From positions 1-64,000 of the forward strand of contig CAZVYN010000009.1 of assembly GCA_964631125.1 (NCBI GenBank): DNA of 64,000 nucleotides, written 5' to 3'. Shown here one piece after another: positions 8,701 through 20,299 of the stretch. The position numbers and the translations under genes were made by a program. The DNA is from CAZVYN01 sp964631125 (GTDB lineage Bacteria > Eisenbacteria > RBG-16-71-46 > CAIMUX01). Below the pieces are notes generated by a model. That model saw only the letters and a program-made list of their open reading frames with translations. It searched no databases and was not told where the DNA came from. The stretch's first letter is position 1; each line of letters opens with the position of its first letter.

Positions 8701-10542
8701 CTGAATCCGCTCCGAATCGCGTTGGCCCAGCTCAATGTCACGGTCGGCGATGTGGCCGGCAACGCCGCCCGCGTCCGCGGAGCGCTCCGACAGGCCAAGG
8801 AACTGGGGGCCGGAATCGTCGCCTTCCCCGAGCTGGTCATGACCGGATATCCGCCGGAGGATCTGTTGGGGAACCACGCGTTCGTCGAGAGCGCGTCCCG
8901 CGAACTCGAGGCGCTCGCGAGCGAGACGGTCGGCCTGATCGCACTGGTCGGACTGCCGCTGCGTCAAGACGATCAACTGATGAACGGCGCGGCGATCCTG
9001 GCCGACGGCCGCTGGATCGACACCTACTGCAAGGTGGCGCTCCCGAACTACGGGGTCTTCGACGAGAAGCGTTACTTCCAACCCGGCACGCGCTGCCCGG
9101 TCTACCGCTTCGGGACGCTGACCTTCGGCGTCAATATATGCGAGGACATCTGGACTCCGCAGGGAGTGCCGGCGCGGCAGCGACAGAGCGGTGCGCGGCT
9201 CCTGCTGAATCTGTCGGCGTCGCCCTACCACGAGGGGAAGCGCGAGGTGCGCACGAAGCTGCTGCGTCACCGTGCGCGCCAGCACTCGGCGGTCGTCGTC
9301 TATGTGAACCTGGTCGGCGGGCAGGACGAGTTGGTCTTCGACGGCGATAGCGTCGCGGTGGACGCGAGCGGGCGGATCCGCGCACGGGCCCCGCAGTTCG
9401 AGGAGTCGCTCCTCTTGATCGACGTCGCCGACGACTGGTTCCAACGCGAAGGGGGCGAAGGCGGGCCCGCCTTCGTCCAGCCCGAGGCCGAGTCGCTCGA
9501 ACATCTGGAGGATGAGCTCTACGCCGATCTCATCCAGGTGGCGATGGCGCCGGCTGTTCGTTCGATCTCGTCTCCAACGCCGACTTCGAAGGTCGATCCG
9601 ACCGCCGACTCGACCGCGCACTCGACCGCGTACTCGACCCTCCTCCCTCGACACTCCGGAGTCGGAGTCGCCGCCGTCTCCAGCGACGTAGAGGAGATCT
9701 ACGGCGCGCTGCGGCTCGGGCTGCGCGACTACGTGCAGAAGAACGGATTCCGCTCCGTCGTGATCGGCGTGAGCGGCGGCATCGACTCGGCCCTCACCGC
9801 CGTGCTCGCCGCCGACGCGATCGGCGCCGAGAACGTGCTCGGGGTCTCGATGCCGAGTCGCTTCAACAGCGCGACGTCGCAGTCGGGCGCGCGCGAGTTG
9901 GCGCAGCGACTCGGAATCGAGTTCCTGGAGCTGCCGATCGAGGCGCTGCAACAGCAGTTCCTCGCCACGCTCGCCGACCGCTTCGAGGGTCGCCCGGCCG
10001 ATGTGACCGAAGAGAACCTGCAGGCGCGCATCCGCGGCGTGCTCCTCATGGCGCTTAGCAACAAGGAAGGACGTCTCGTCCTCACCACCGGCAACAAGAG
10101 CGAACTAGCCGTCGGCTATTGCACGCTCTACGGCGACATGGTGGGCGGCTTCGCACCGCTCGCCGATGTCCCCAAGACGCTCATCTATCGGCTCTCGCAC
10201 CATCGCAACGGCGCGGCCGACGCCCCGATCCCGCACGACACGATGACGCGTCCCCCTTCGGCCGAACTGCGCGAGGGACAGCTCGATCAAGATCGACTGC
10301 CGCCCTACGAGGTGCTCGACGCCATCATCGAAGCGCGGGTCGAACGAGAGGAACAGCCCGAGGCGCTCGTCGCGCGCGGCTTCGATCCGGCCGTGGTGGA
10401 GAACGTCTATCGTTGGATCGACGCGAACGAGTACAAGCGCCGCCAGGCCGCGCCCGGCATCAAGATCACGCCGCGCGCCTTCGGTCGGGATCGCCGCTAC
10501 CCGATCACGAATCGCTACCGCTGGACACGCCCCGCAGAATGA
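8701..10542 (+). CDS. nadE: Glutamine-dependent NAD+ synthetase
   Basis: This enzyme makes NAD+ from deamido-NAD, ATP and glutamine. The N-terminal nitrilase-type glutaminase has the Glu-Lys-Cys triad: FPELVMTGYPPEDLL (Glu about 44), YCKVALPNYGVFDE (Lys about 111) and FGVNICEDIW (Cys about 147). The C-terminal synthetase has the PP-loop GVSGGIDSALTAV and LTTGNKSELAVGYCTLYGDM. The family normally begins MRIALAQLN; here that register (LRIALAQLN) requires a CTG start at 8701 behind GGAG, since an in-frame TAG lies at 8656. TTG 8722 is the alternative and would remove the first beta strand. A low-complexity linker encoded by a 12-bp repeat joins the two domains. The stop overlaps the next ATG by 4 bp. 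Confidence 0.93.
   Translation: MNPLRIALAQLNVTVGDVAGNAARVRGALRQAKELGAGIVAFPELVMTGYPPEDLLGNHAFVESASRELEALASETVGLIALVGLPLRQDDQLMNGAAILADGRWIDTYCKVALPNYGVFDEKRYFQPGTRCPVYRFGTLTFGVNICEDIWTPQGVPARQRQSGARLLLNLSASPYHEGKREVRTKLLRHRARQHSAVVVYVNLVGGQDELVFDGDSVAVDASGRIRARAPQFEESLLLIDVADDWFQREGGEGGPAFVQPEAESLEHLEDELYADLIQVAMAPAVRSISSPTPTSKVDPTADSTAHSTAYSTLLPRHSGVGVAAVSSDVEEIYGALRLGLRDYVQKNGFRSVVIGVSGGIDSALTAVLAADAIGAENVLGVSMPSRFNSATSQSGARELAQRLGIEFLELPIEALQQQFLATLADRFEGRPADVTEENLQARIRGVLLMALSNKEGRLVLTTGNKSELAVGYCTLYGDMVGGFAPLADVPKTLIYRLSHHRNGAADAPIPHDTMTRPPSAELREGQLDQDRLPPYEVLDAIIEARVEREEQPEALVARGFDPAVVENVYRWIDANEYKRRQAAPGIKITPRAFGRDRRYPITNRYRWTRPAE
9608..9643. repeat. 12-bp tandem repeat inside nadE
   Basis: Three copies of a 12-bp unit (ACTCGACCGCGC and variants) keep the frame and encode a Ser/Thr/Ala-rich stretch (DSTAHSTAYSTLL) in the linker between the glutaminase and synthetase domains. 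Confidence 0.8.
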
Positions 10543-12932
10543 GCCGGACGGCGCGCGAGGAACTGCGGCTCTTCTTGGCCGAGCGACATCCAGAGATCGC
10601 CGCGCTCGCCGAAGAGGCGTGGGACGACGACGCGGGCGCGTTCATCGCGAGATTCGAAACGGCGCTCACGCGACAGCTCGGCGCGCTGCCGCTCGATCGG
10701 AACGCCGAGACGACACCGCGACACTCGTGGGGCGAACGCCGCAACGAGTTCGTCGGCGCCGTGGTCGAGCAGATCCGAGGTTTCTTCCGCCGGCGCGAAC
10801 TTCGCGACGCGCTCACCGCAAAGCAGCGCCTCGAGTTGCTCTGGGGCATGCTCCTCACCCGCGCGGTCGACAACCAACTCAAGGCGCTCTTCGTCGGGGG
10901 TCGCGTCAGTTACAAGGGACGCGGGTTCCAGGGAAAGGGCTTCCGTTCACTCGGACAGGAAGCGATCTACGGCGCGCCGCTGCTGCTGCGCCGCGGGCCG
11001 TCATTCCGCGACGCCGCGGGCGCCTGGCGTGGCGATGTCGTCGCGCCGCTCATCCGCGATCTGGGCGCCGCGCTCTGCATGCGACCCGAACGCATCACCG
11101 TCCGCTCCGTGCTCAGCGCGCAGATGGGCAAGTCGGGCCCTCCGATGGACGGCCGCGATCTGCACATCGGGGACTTCGACTGGGGAATCCTGCCGGCGTC
11201 CGCGCCGCTGGCGATCTCCGCGCTGACCGCCTCGGGGATGGCGCTCGGATTCCAACGCGCGGGCGAGGCGCGCGTCGCCGTGACTATGATCGGCGACGGC
11301 GGGACTTCGCTCGGCGAGTGGCACGAGGCGATCAACCTGTGCGCGGCGCGGCGGCTACCCGCGATCTTCTGCGTGCAGAACAACCAGACGGCGCTCTCGA
11401 CGCCGCTCTCCGATCAAACACGGGTGCGCGTCTTCGCCGACAAGGCGATCGGCTACGGCATCCCCGGCGTGACCATCGACGGAACCGACGCCGAAGAGAT
11501 CGCCGCCGCCTTCGCGTGGGCCGCCGAGCGCGCGCGCGCGGGACTCGGACCGGCGTTGCTCGAGTTGGTCTCGATGCGCATGTGCGGCCACGCGCACCAC
11601 GACGACATGCTCTATCTCGGCAAGGAGCCGGCGATCTCGTGGGATTATCCCGAGTTGCACGCGGGCGGCTACGCCGATGCCGAGGCGTTCACCGCGTGGC
11701 GGACTCGAGATCCGATCCAGCTCCAGGCCGCTCGTCTGCGCGAGGCGCGACTGCTGCCCGACGGCGAATTCGAGACGATGCGCGAGCGGGCCGAGATCTG
11801 GGCGCGGGAAGAGGCCGAAGCCGTCATCGACGCCCCCTGGCCCGACGCAGCGACGGTGAGTCGCGGCGTCTTCGCCGTGGTTCCGTCGCAGCGCTCTGGC
11901 CGTGAGCTCGAGTCGGCGCTCACCGTCGAGACCGCGCCGCCGTTCGACGCGCGCGGGAAGACCTTCCTCGAAGCGATCGTGCTCGGGATCGGCGACGCGC
12001 TGGAGCGCGATCCGCGCGTGTTCCTGTTCGGGCAGGATGTCGGCGGTCGCTACGGCAACGCCTTCCTCCTGCTGCGGCCGCTGCTCGAGCGTTACGGCGA
12101 CCGCATCCTCAATTCGCCGCTGGCCGAGGGGGCCGTCCTCGGCGGCTGCATCGGGGCGGCGCTGGCCGGGCAGCGCCCGATCGCCGAGATGCAGTTCAAT
12201 GATTTCGTCGCCACCGGGTTCAACCAACTCGTGAACAATGCGGCCCAAACCCATTATCGCTGGGGCACTTCCGTCCCATTGGTCGTCCGCATGCCCTGGG
12301 GCGGTCTGCGGTCGGCGGGCCCCTTCCACAGCCAGAACACCGAGCCATGGTTCTACCGGACGCCGGGCCTCAAGATCGTCGTTCCGTCGACTCCGCACGA
12401 CGCCCGCGCCCTCCTGCGAACGGCGATCGAGGACCCCGATCCGGTGCTGTTCTACGAGCACATCGCGCTCTACCGCGACCCGCGCATCAAACAAGCGCTC
12501 GACGAAGCGGCGCCCGACCCGATTCCTCTCGGACGTGCGGCGCTACGCCGCTCTGGTCGCCACCTCGCGTTCATCTCGTACGGCGCCTACGTCCACGTCT
12601 GCCTGCGTGTGGCCGAGCGGCTGGCGGCGGATGGGATCGAAGCTGCCGTCCTCGATCTGCGCAGCCTGGTCCCACTCGATCATGAAGCGCTGGCCGCGGT
12701 CACTCGCTCGACCGGGCGCGTTCTCCTGGTGCACGAGGATTCACGCACCGGCGGCATCGGCGAGAGTCTGGCGGCGAAGCTGCAGGAGGAGTTCTTCGAC
12801 TTCCTCGACGCGCCGATCGGAGTGATCGGCGCGCTCGACACGCCCGTCCCCTACTCTCCGCCGTTGGAGGAGGCGTACCTTCCGTCGGAGAGTCGGATCG
12901 AGCAGGCAGCGCGCGGTCTCGCTGCGCGGTAG
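10539..12932 (+). CDS. Fused E1 alpha-beta 2-oxoacid dehydrogenase (branched-chain/pyruvate type)
   Basis: A 797-residue thiamine-diphosphate enzyme carrying both E1 subunits in one chain. E1 decarboxylates a 2-oxoacid and passes the acyl group to lipoyl-E2. The alpha half has the ThDP motif GDGGTSLGEWHEAINL ending in VQNN, and HAHHDDMLY. The beta half starts near residue 465 (FLEAIVLGIGDALERDPRVF) with GQDVGGRYGNAF, SPLAEGAVLGG and the C-terminal transketolase domain (VLDLRSLVPLD, VHEDSRTGG). An extra N-terminal segment of about 100 residues is present. The length and layout fit the fused 2-oxoisovalerate-type E1. ATG 10539 overlaps the nadE stop by 4 bp. No E2 or E3 gene is nearby, so the substrate is uncertain. 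Confidence 0.88.
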   Translation: MSRTAREELRLFLAERHPEIAALAEEAWDDDAGAFIARFETALTRQLGALPLDRNAETTPRHSWGERRNEFVGAVVEQIRGFFRRRELRDALTAKQRLELLWGMLLTRAVDNQLKALFVGGRVSYKGRGFQGKGFRSLGQEAIYGAPLLLRRGPSFRDAAGAWRGDVVAPLIRDLGAALCMRPERITVRSVLSAQMGKSGPPMDGRDLHIGDFDWGILPASAPLAISALTASGMALGFQRAGEARVAVTMIGDGGTSLGEWHEAINLCAARRLPAIFCVQNNQTALSTPLSDQTRVRVFADKAIGYGIPGVTIDGTDAEEIAAAFAWAAERARAGLGPALLELVSMRMCGHAHHDDMLYLGKEPAISWDYPELHAGGYADAEAFTAWRTRDPIQLQAARLREARLLPDGEFETMRERAEIWAREEAEAVIDAPWPDAATVSRGVFAVVPSQRSGRELESALTVETAPPFDARGKTFLEAIVLGIGDALERDPRVFLFGQDVGGRYGNAFLLLRPLLERYGDRILNSPLAEGAVLGGCIGAALAGQRPIAEMQFNDFVATGFNQLVNNAAQTHYRWGTSVPLVVRMPWGGLRSAGPFHSQNTEPWFYRTPGLKIVVPSTPHDARALLRTAIEDPDPVLFYEHIALYRDPRIKQALDEAAPDPIPLGRAALRRSGRHLAFISYGAYVHVCLRVAERLAADGIEAAVLDLRSLVPLDHEALAAVTRSTGRVLLVHEDSRTGGIGESLAAKLQEEFFDFLDAPIGVIGALDTPVPYSPPLEEAYLPSESRIEQAARGLAAR

Positions 12933-12942
12933 CGCAGCGAGA
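12917..12942 (+). terminator. Hairpin overlapping the E1 stop codon
   Basis: An 11-bp perfect stem (TCTCGCTGCGC / GCGCAGCGAGA) with a GGTA loop spans the TAG stop and is followed by AATTC. It probably ends the nadE-E1 transcript, although the T-tract is weak. Confidence 0.6.
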
Positions 12943-13041
12943 AATTCGGGCGAAACCGATCCTCGCGGGGCGTATCCTAGCCATCACACTGACTCCCAGC
13001 GCTCCTCTCCACGCGACGGGTCTATTCCTCAGGAGGCCACC

Positions 13042-13740
13042 ATGCAGTCCACCGCCCGCCCGAGCCGTCCCTCTCGGTTGCATCGGTCCATGATCCTCGC
13101 GTCGTTCGGCGCCTTCGTCGGCGTGCTCCTGGCAGGCGGGGCCTCCGCGGCGCTCGCAGAGGTGCTCCCCTTTCGGGCCGAGTTCAATGGACGCTTCGTC
13201 TACCTCTTCTTGCCAGGCGCCTTCTCGCAGTACGTGATCGAGCGCTCCGCTCCCGAGGGGAACTTCGAGCTCCTCGAGAACGCACCGACCGGCTGCACGG
13301 AGGCGTGCACCTACCGAGATTTCTATGTCGATGACGGCGCCTCCTACGACTACCGAATCCGCGTCGTCTTCGCCTCGGGCCAGCGTGAGACCTTCGGACC
13401 GATGCGCGTGGACGTCACGCCGCCCGGAGGGCGTTGGCTGCAAAGCGGATTCACACCCAATCCGATGACCGCCGACTCGGTCCTCCGTTTCGTCGTGCCG
13501 GCTCCGCTCTCGCGCGCGGGCGCGCTCTCGGTCAGCGGCGAGATCTTCGATCTCACCGGTCGCTCGGTGCGACGCTTCGCGCCGAGCGAATTCGCCATCG
13601 GTCAGCATTCCTTCGCCTGGGATGGACGCGACGAGCAAGGCGCCTCGGTCCCGGCCGGAGCGTTCTTCTACCGCCTCTCGGCGAAGTCCGTCGATGGCGC
13701 CGTCACCCACGAAGCGGGTCGAGTCCTCGTCCTGCGCTGA
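13042..13740 (+). CDS. Secreted protein with C-terminal FlgD-Ig-like domain
   Basis: A 232-residue exported protein of unknown function. A basic N-terminus and hydrophobic stretch ending ASAALAEV form a Sec signal peptide with cleavage near residue 40. A fibronectin-like region with a CTEAC pair follows. The last 80 or so residues form a FlgD-Ig/Por-sorting-like beta domain: FTPNPMTADSVLRF, EIFDLTGRSVRRF, FAWDGRDEQGASVPAGAFFYRL, and a terminal VLVLR strand. Such domains are used as C-terminal secretion or sorting signals in Bacteroidetes and appear widely in related phyla. AGGAGG lies about 7 bp before ATG 13042. A perfect 14-bp hairpin follows the stop. Confidence 0.8.
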   Translation: MQSTARPSRPSRLHRSMILASFGAFVGVLLAGGASAALAEVLPFRAEFNGRFVYLFLPGAFSQYVIERSAPEGNFELLENAPTGCTEACTYRDFYVDDGASYDYRIRVVFASGQRETFGPMRVDVTPPGGRWLQSGFTPNPMTADSVLRFVVPAPLSRAGALSVSGEIFDLTGRSVRRFAPSEFAIGQHSFAWDGRDEQGASVPAGAFFYRLSAKSVDGAVTHEAGRVLVLR

Positions 13741-13747
13741 GACAGCA

Positions 13748-13780
13748 AGAGGCCCGGGACTCGCCCAGTCCCGGGCCTCT
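13748..13780 (+). terminator. 14-bp perfect stem-loop terminator
   Basis: AGAGGCCCGGGACT, a CGCCC loop and the exact complement form a very stable hairpin 7 bp after the secreted-protein stop. There is no T-tract; instead a GTCGTCT tandem repeat follows. It could serve either strand. Confidence 0.7.
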
Positions 13781-13805
13781 GTCGTCTGTCGTCTGTCGTC
13801 TGTCG
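13781..13805. repeat. 7-bp tandem repeat GTCGTCT, about 3.6 copies
   Basis: Three exact GTCGTCT units followed by GTCG sit directly downstream of the terminator stem, between two convergent genes. Confidence 0.8.
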
Positions 13806-13854
13806 GGCGGCGTCATCCTTCGGGCGCCGCTGCCGCGACCTGAGGTGTGTTCGA

Positions 13855-14532
13855 CTATCGGCTGCTGTAGAGCTGTTTGACGCGACCCCAGGTCGTGGGC
13901 TCGGTCGGCGTTCCAGTCTCCAAGAAGAGCTGCTCGGATCGCGTGTAGATGTAATCGCCGAGGAAGATGCCGTTGTTGTTTGCGGCGTTGCCGGCGAAGT
14001 AGAAGGTCACAGACGGCGTCTCCAGACCGGGCGCGGTCCAGGCGAAGTCCCACGTGACCGGACCGTCGAAGACCGCCGAGAAGCTTCCGACCTCGGTCTG
14101 CTTCATGTAATCCTCGTCGTTGAAATAGTCTTCGCTCATCTGCGCGTTGATCGGGTCGGTCACACTGAGCTGACCGCCCGAGAGCGGACTATCGGGATCG
14201 GAGTCGTCGATCACGGTCAGCTCGAAGCCCCACCGGAGCTGGCCTAGGTCGGCCAGCTGGACCTGGAGCTGGTACGTCTCCCCCGGCTCGTAGGCGGCCG
14301 GGAGGCCGATCAACTGCAGCGTGCCGTCGCCGGAATTCACCTCATACGTGTAGTGACAGGTCGTGCAGTTCTCGAAATAGGGCGGCCCGCCGGTGTAGCC
14401 GTTGGGGGGACCGTCGGAGTAGGCCGACGCCGAGGTCACCAGGGCCGCTCCGCAAAACAGGGCGGCGGACGCGACGGCAAGCAAGTGGCGGCGGGAAAAC
14501 GAGTTCCGCGGTGCGGGGGTGGTGCGCCTCAT
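13855..14532 (-). CDS. Exported choice-of-anchor-V-like protein with CxxCH and a WGxVK C-terminus
   Basis: A 225-residue exported protein. The signal peptide holds an SRRHLL stretch before the hydrophobic core, which resembles a twin-arginine signal, and cleavage is predicted after TSASA near residue 37. The mature start PPNGYTGGPPYFENCTTCH has a CxxCH motif at 56-60, as in the reelin/spondin-like anchor-V proteins of bacteria; whether haem binds is unproven. A beta-rich domain follows (YQLQVQLADLGQLRWGFEL ... VTFYFAGNAAN). The protein ends TTWGRVKQLYSSR, closely matching the tail of the protein at 26038 (SSWGSIKNRYK) and pointing to a shared surface-sorting signal. Convergent with the FlgD-like gene. 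Confidence 0.75.
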   Translation of the reverse strand: MRRTTPAPRNSFSRRHLLAVASAALFCGAALVTSASAYSDGPPNGYTGGPPYFENCTTCHYTYEVNSGDGTLQLIGLPAAYEPGETYQLQVQLADLGQLRWGFELTVIDDSDPDSPLSGGQLSVTDPINAQMSEDYFNDEDYMKQTEVGSFSAVFDGPVTWDFAWTAPGLETPSVTFYFAGNAANNNGIFLGDYIYTRSEQLFLETGTPTEPTTWGRVKQLYSSR

Positions 14533-14664
14533 GCGGTGCTGTCCTCCTGGTGTGGGTCTGGCTGCTTCTGAATACCGCTCGCTGGATGCGAGCGAAGGAA
14601 AGCATACGGATTCCCGTATCCCCTGGTCAATTCCTCACCCGTCCCCAGCCGTTTTGAGCCGCTC

Positions 14665-17172
<2,508 letters not shown>

Positions 17173-17212
17173 GCCAGAGCCCCCTACCCCTAGTCAAAGG
17201 AAGGCCGGCAGT

Positions 17213-18742
17213 CTATCCAGCCGGTCGTCGCGACCGCAACGGGCGCGCGCGCCAGGCGTGCAGGACACTGAGCAGACCCACGGCCGCGAAGCCGAGCGCG
17301 TTGAGCGCGAGCAACGGAAGCGCCGCCCAGCGCTCTTCCCTCGCATAGAGCACCAGCGTGACGATTCCGTAGGCGGCTAGCAGCAGCTCGAGCACCGGGG
17401 CGAGTCCCACCCCGACGCGGTAGGTGCGCCGCGGCGAGAGTGCGCCGGGCCGCGCGTCGATGACGCCGTACTTCGGCGTCCGGATGAAGTCGCCGCCTCG
17501 ACCGAAGAGCCCCTCGACCACCGCTCTCGTGTTGCTCACGGCGATGCCGATGCCGAGCGCGACCAGCGCCGGCAAGATCATCACGCGAGAACGCCAATCG
17601 GGATAGGTCGCGCGTTGCGACTGGAAGTAGAGGATCGACGGACTGAGCGCGGAGATGACCAAGAAGGCCCCGGTCGCGTAGAAGACATACTCCGACGCTC
17701 GGAGCTGCGACAGCACGGTGAGCGCGGGCCAGGCCAACAACGCGACGATCAAGATGAGCGGATGAATGAGGTAGTGCGTCAGATGGAGCAGCGCCTCCGT
17801 CTTGACCAGCCAGGACCGCTGCGAACGGAAGACCTGAGGCAGCAGCTTGCGGGCCACCTGGATGCTCCCCTTGGCCCACCGATGCTGTTGCGACTTCAGC
17901 CCGTTGATGTCCACCGGCAGTTCCGACGGCGCCACCACGTCGCCGAGGTACTCCATGCGCCAACCCCTCAGTTGAGCGCGGTAGGAGAGATCGAGATCCT
18001 CGGTCAACGTGTCGGCCTGCCATCCGCCGGCATCGTCGATCGCGGCGCGACGCCAGACGCCGGCCGTCCCGTTGAAGTTCATGAAGAGTCCGTGCCAGGT
18101 GCGCGCGGACTGTTCGACCACGAAGTGCCCGTCGATGCCCACGGCCTGCGCCGCGGTCAGCAGCGAGTAGCTCTGATTCAAGTGTCCCCACCTCGTCTGG
18201 ACCATCGCGACCGTCGGGTCGAGCACGAGGAAGGGGACCGTTCGCCTCAAGAAGTCTTTCGGCGGGATGAAGTCGGCGTCGAAGACCGCGATGAACTCAC
18301 CGCTCGCCGACCCGAGTCCGTGAGCCAGCGCGCCTGCCTTGAAGCCGCGCCGGTCGGTCCGTCGGATCTGCTCGATCCGGTGTCCCGCCGCGCGGAGTCG
18401 ATCGACCACGCGCGCGACGATCGCCTCGGTCTCGTCCGTCGAGTCGTCCAGCACCTGGATCTCGTGTCGATCGAGCGGATAGTCGATGGAGGCCGCGGCC
18501 GAGAGCAGCCGCTCGGCGACGAAACGCTCGTTGTAGATCGGGAGTTGGGTCGTCACGACCGGGAGATCGTCCTCTCCGTGCGTGCGCCAGAACGTATCCA
18601 GCCGCTCGCGACGCGCGCTCCGCGCCGCGGTGCGATGTCTGAAGTAGAGCCCGAGCATGACGTAGGCATTGAGCCCGTAGAGGAAGAGCGCGAAGGATGC
18701 GAGGGCGTAGACCGCCAGGAGGACGGATCCGAATGGCGTCAT
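17213..18742 (-). CDS. Cellulose-synthase-like GT2 glycosyltransferase
   Basis: A 509-residue processive membrane glycosyltransferase. After an N-terminal membrane helix (about 5-32), the GT2 core shows QLPIYNE, DDSTDET (Asp99-Asp100), FDADF (155-157), the TEDLDLSYRA base motif (Asp249) and QQHRWAKG (285-291), the Q(Q/R)xRW motif of processive synthases. Four or more C-terminal helices follow. It resembles bacterial cellulose or (gluco)mannan synthases, but no PilZ domain is visible, so it is not a full BcsA. ATG 18742 is about 115 bp from the divergent CCA-adding gene. Product polymer is unknown. Confidence 0.9.
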   Translation of the reverse strand: MTPFGSVLLAVYALASFALFLYGLNAYVMLGLYFRHRTAARSARRERLDTFWRTHGEDDLPVVTTQLPIYNERFVAERLLSAAASIDYPLDRHEIQVLDDSTDETEAIVARVVDRLRAAGHRIEQIRRTDRRGFKAGALAHGLGSASGEFIAVFDADFIPPKDFLRRTVPFLVLDPTVAMVQTRWGHLNQSYSLLTAAQAVGIDGHFVVEQSARTWHGLFMNFNGTAGVWRRAAIDDAGGWQADTLTEDLDLSYRAQLRGWRMEYLGDVVAPSELPVDINGLKSQQHRWAKGSIQVARKLLPQVFRSQRSWLVKTEALLHLTHYLIHPLILIVALLAWPALTVLSQLRASEYVFYATGAFLVISALSPSILYFQSQRATYPDWRSRVMILPALVALGIGIAVSNTRAVVEGLFGRGGDFIRTPKYGVIDARPGALSPRRTYRVGVGLAPVLELLLAAYGIVTLVLYAREERWAALPLLALNALGFAAVGLLSVLHAWRARPLRSRRPAG

Positions 18743-18858
18743 GGCTCGGGGAATCTCCGGGGTAGGTCGAAGCCAGCGGATGATCCCGACCCCGCGCGGA
18801 CCGAGTCAAGGTAGAATCCCGGCGCTCGCGACGTCCCGCGAGATCCGGAGCGACCCCG

Positions 18859-20256
18859 ATGCCATCGTCCCCGTCTTCCGCCTCATCCAGCGCACTCGGG
18901 GCGCTCGCTACGCTTCGTCTCCCCGCCGGCGCGGAGAGCGTCATCGATGGCATCCGGGACGCGGGCGGTCAGGCCTACCTGGTCGGCGGCGCCGTGCGCG
19001 ACGCGCTCCTCGGTCGCGCGATCCGCGATTGGGACTTCGCGACCGATCTGCCGCCGACGCGGTTGGCCGAGCTGTTCCGTCGGACGCATCTCGTCGGCGC
19101 GCAGTTCGGCACCGTCTTGGTCTCGTTTGACGACGAGACCTATCAGGTCACGACCTTTCGGCGCGACGGCGTCTATGTCGACTCGCGCCATCCCGAATCG
19201 GTCGAGTTCACCGACTCGATCGAAGAAGATCTCACCCGGCGCGACTTCACGATCAATGCACTCGCCTATGACCCGCGAGCGCGACGCCTCGTCGATCCGA
19301 GCGGCGGTCGGGACGATCTCCAGGCGCGGCGCCTGCGCGCGGTCGGCGATCCGGAAACACGATTCAGGGAAGACGGATTGCGCCTGCTTCGCGCCGTTCG
19401 CCTCGCCTCTCAGTTGGAGTTCGAGATCGACCTGGCGACGCTCCGCGCGCTTGTCCTCTGCGCGCCCGGCATCAGTCGCATCTCCCCGGAGCGCGTCCGT
19501 GAGGAGTTGACGAAGCTGCTCGAACTACCCCGGCCGTCGTCCGGACTGCTCCTGCTCTTGGAGACCGGCTTGCTCCGGCGTGTTCTCCCCGAACTGGATG
19601 GCTGCTATGGCGTGACCCAGAATCCCCACCACGCCTACGACGTCTTCTTCCACTCGCTCGCCGCCGTCGACCGATCGCCGGCCGATCGCCCGGTCGTGCG
19701 GTTGGCCGCGCTCTACCACGACATCGGCAAGCCGGTCAGTCGAGTGGTGAGCGAGGAGACCGCCACGTTCTACGGCCATCAATTCGACGGCGAACGGCTG
19801 GCCGATGCGCTCATGCGACGGTTGCGCTACCCGACGGACGAGCGCACCCGCGTGGCGCACCTGGTGCGGCATCACATGTTCCACTACATGCCGGAGTGGA
19901 CCGACGGCGCGGTCCGTCGGTTCCTGCGCCAGATCGGACCGGAGAACCTGAGCGACCTGGTCGGGATGCGCGCCGCCGACACGCTCGGCAACGGCCTGCG
20001 GCGGCGATTGGCGCCCGAGGTAGAAGAACTCCAACGGCGTTGCGCTCGGGTCTTGGAGCAGGAGAACGCGCTCTCCGTCCGCGACCTCGCCGTCGGCGGC
20101 GCCGATCTCATGCGCGAACTAGATCTCGCGCCCGGGCCGATCATCGGGCGGTTGCTCCATCATCTGTTGGAGCTGGTCCTGGAGGAGCCGGAGTTGAACA
20201 CGCGCGACGCGTTGCTCGGCGAGGCGCGGAAAGCGCTACCGGGGACTTCGACGTGA
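18859..20256 (+). CDS. CCA-adding tRNA nucleotidyltransferase / poly(A) polymerase family, HD domain
   Basis: A 465-residue class II nucleotidyltransferase. LVGGAVRDALLG (42-52) and DWDFATD (57-63) form the catalytic site, RRDFTINALAYD is the next conserved block, and RFREDGLRLLRAVRLASQL contacts nucleotide. An HD domain follows (ALYHDIGKP, RTRVAHLVRHHMF), suggesting extra phosphohydrolase activity. It adds or repairs the 3' CCA end of tRNAs. One tRNA in this window (Leu) lacks an encoded CCA while four encode it, so the activity is needed. CCA and poly(A) polymerases cannot be told apart securely from sequence alone. Confidence 0.9.
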   Translation: MPSSPSSASSSALGALATLRLPAGAESVIDGIRDAGGQAYLVGGAVRDALLGRAIRDWDFATDLPPTRLAELFRRTHLVGAQFGTVLVSFDDETYQVTTFRRDGVYVDSRHPESVEFTDSIEEDLTRRDFTINALAYDPRARRLVDPSGGRDDLQARRLRAVGDPETRFREDGLRLLRAVRLASQLEFEIDLATLRALVLCAPGISRISPERVREELTKLLELPRPSSGLLLLLETGLLRRVLPELDGCYGVTQNPHHAYDVFFHSLAAVDRSPADRPVVRLAALYHDIGKPVSRVVSEETATFYGHQFDGERLADALMRRLRYPTDERTRVAHLVRHHMFHYMPEWTDGAVRRFLRQIGPENLSDLVGMRAADTLGNGLRRRLAPEVEELQRRCARVLEQENALSVRDLAVGGADLMRELDLAPGPIIGRLLHHLLELVLEEPELNTRDALLGEARKALPGTST

Positions 20257-20299
20257 GACTGCGGCCGGCGCCGACCGAGCGCGAGCGGTCGCGGCTCGC

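Noticed and set aside
10119..10538. N-terminal extension of the fused E1 gene
   Set aside because: This stretch is the coding end of nadE in another frame; ATG 10539 gives the normal start with a 4-bp overlap.
20257..20299. Terminator between the CCA-adding enzyme and the BshB1-like gene
   Set aside because: Only short imperfect stems are present in the 43 bp between the stops.
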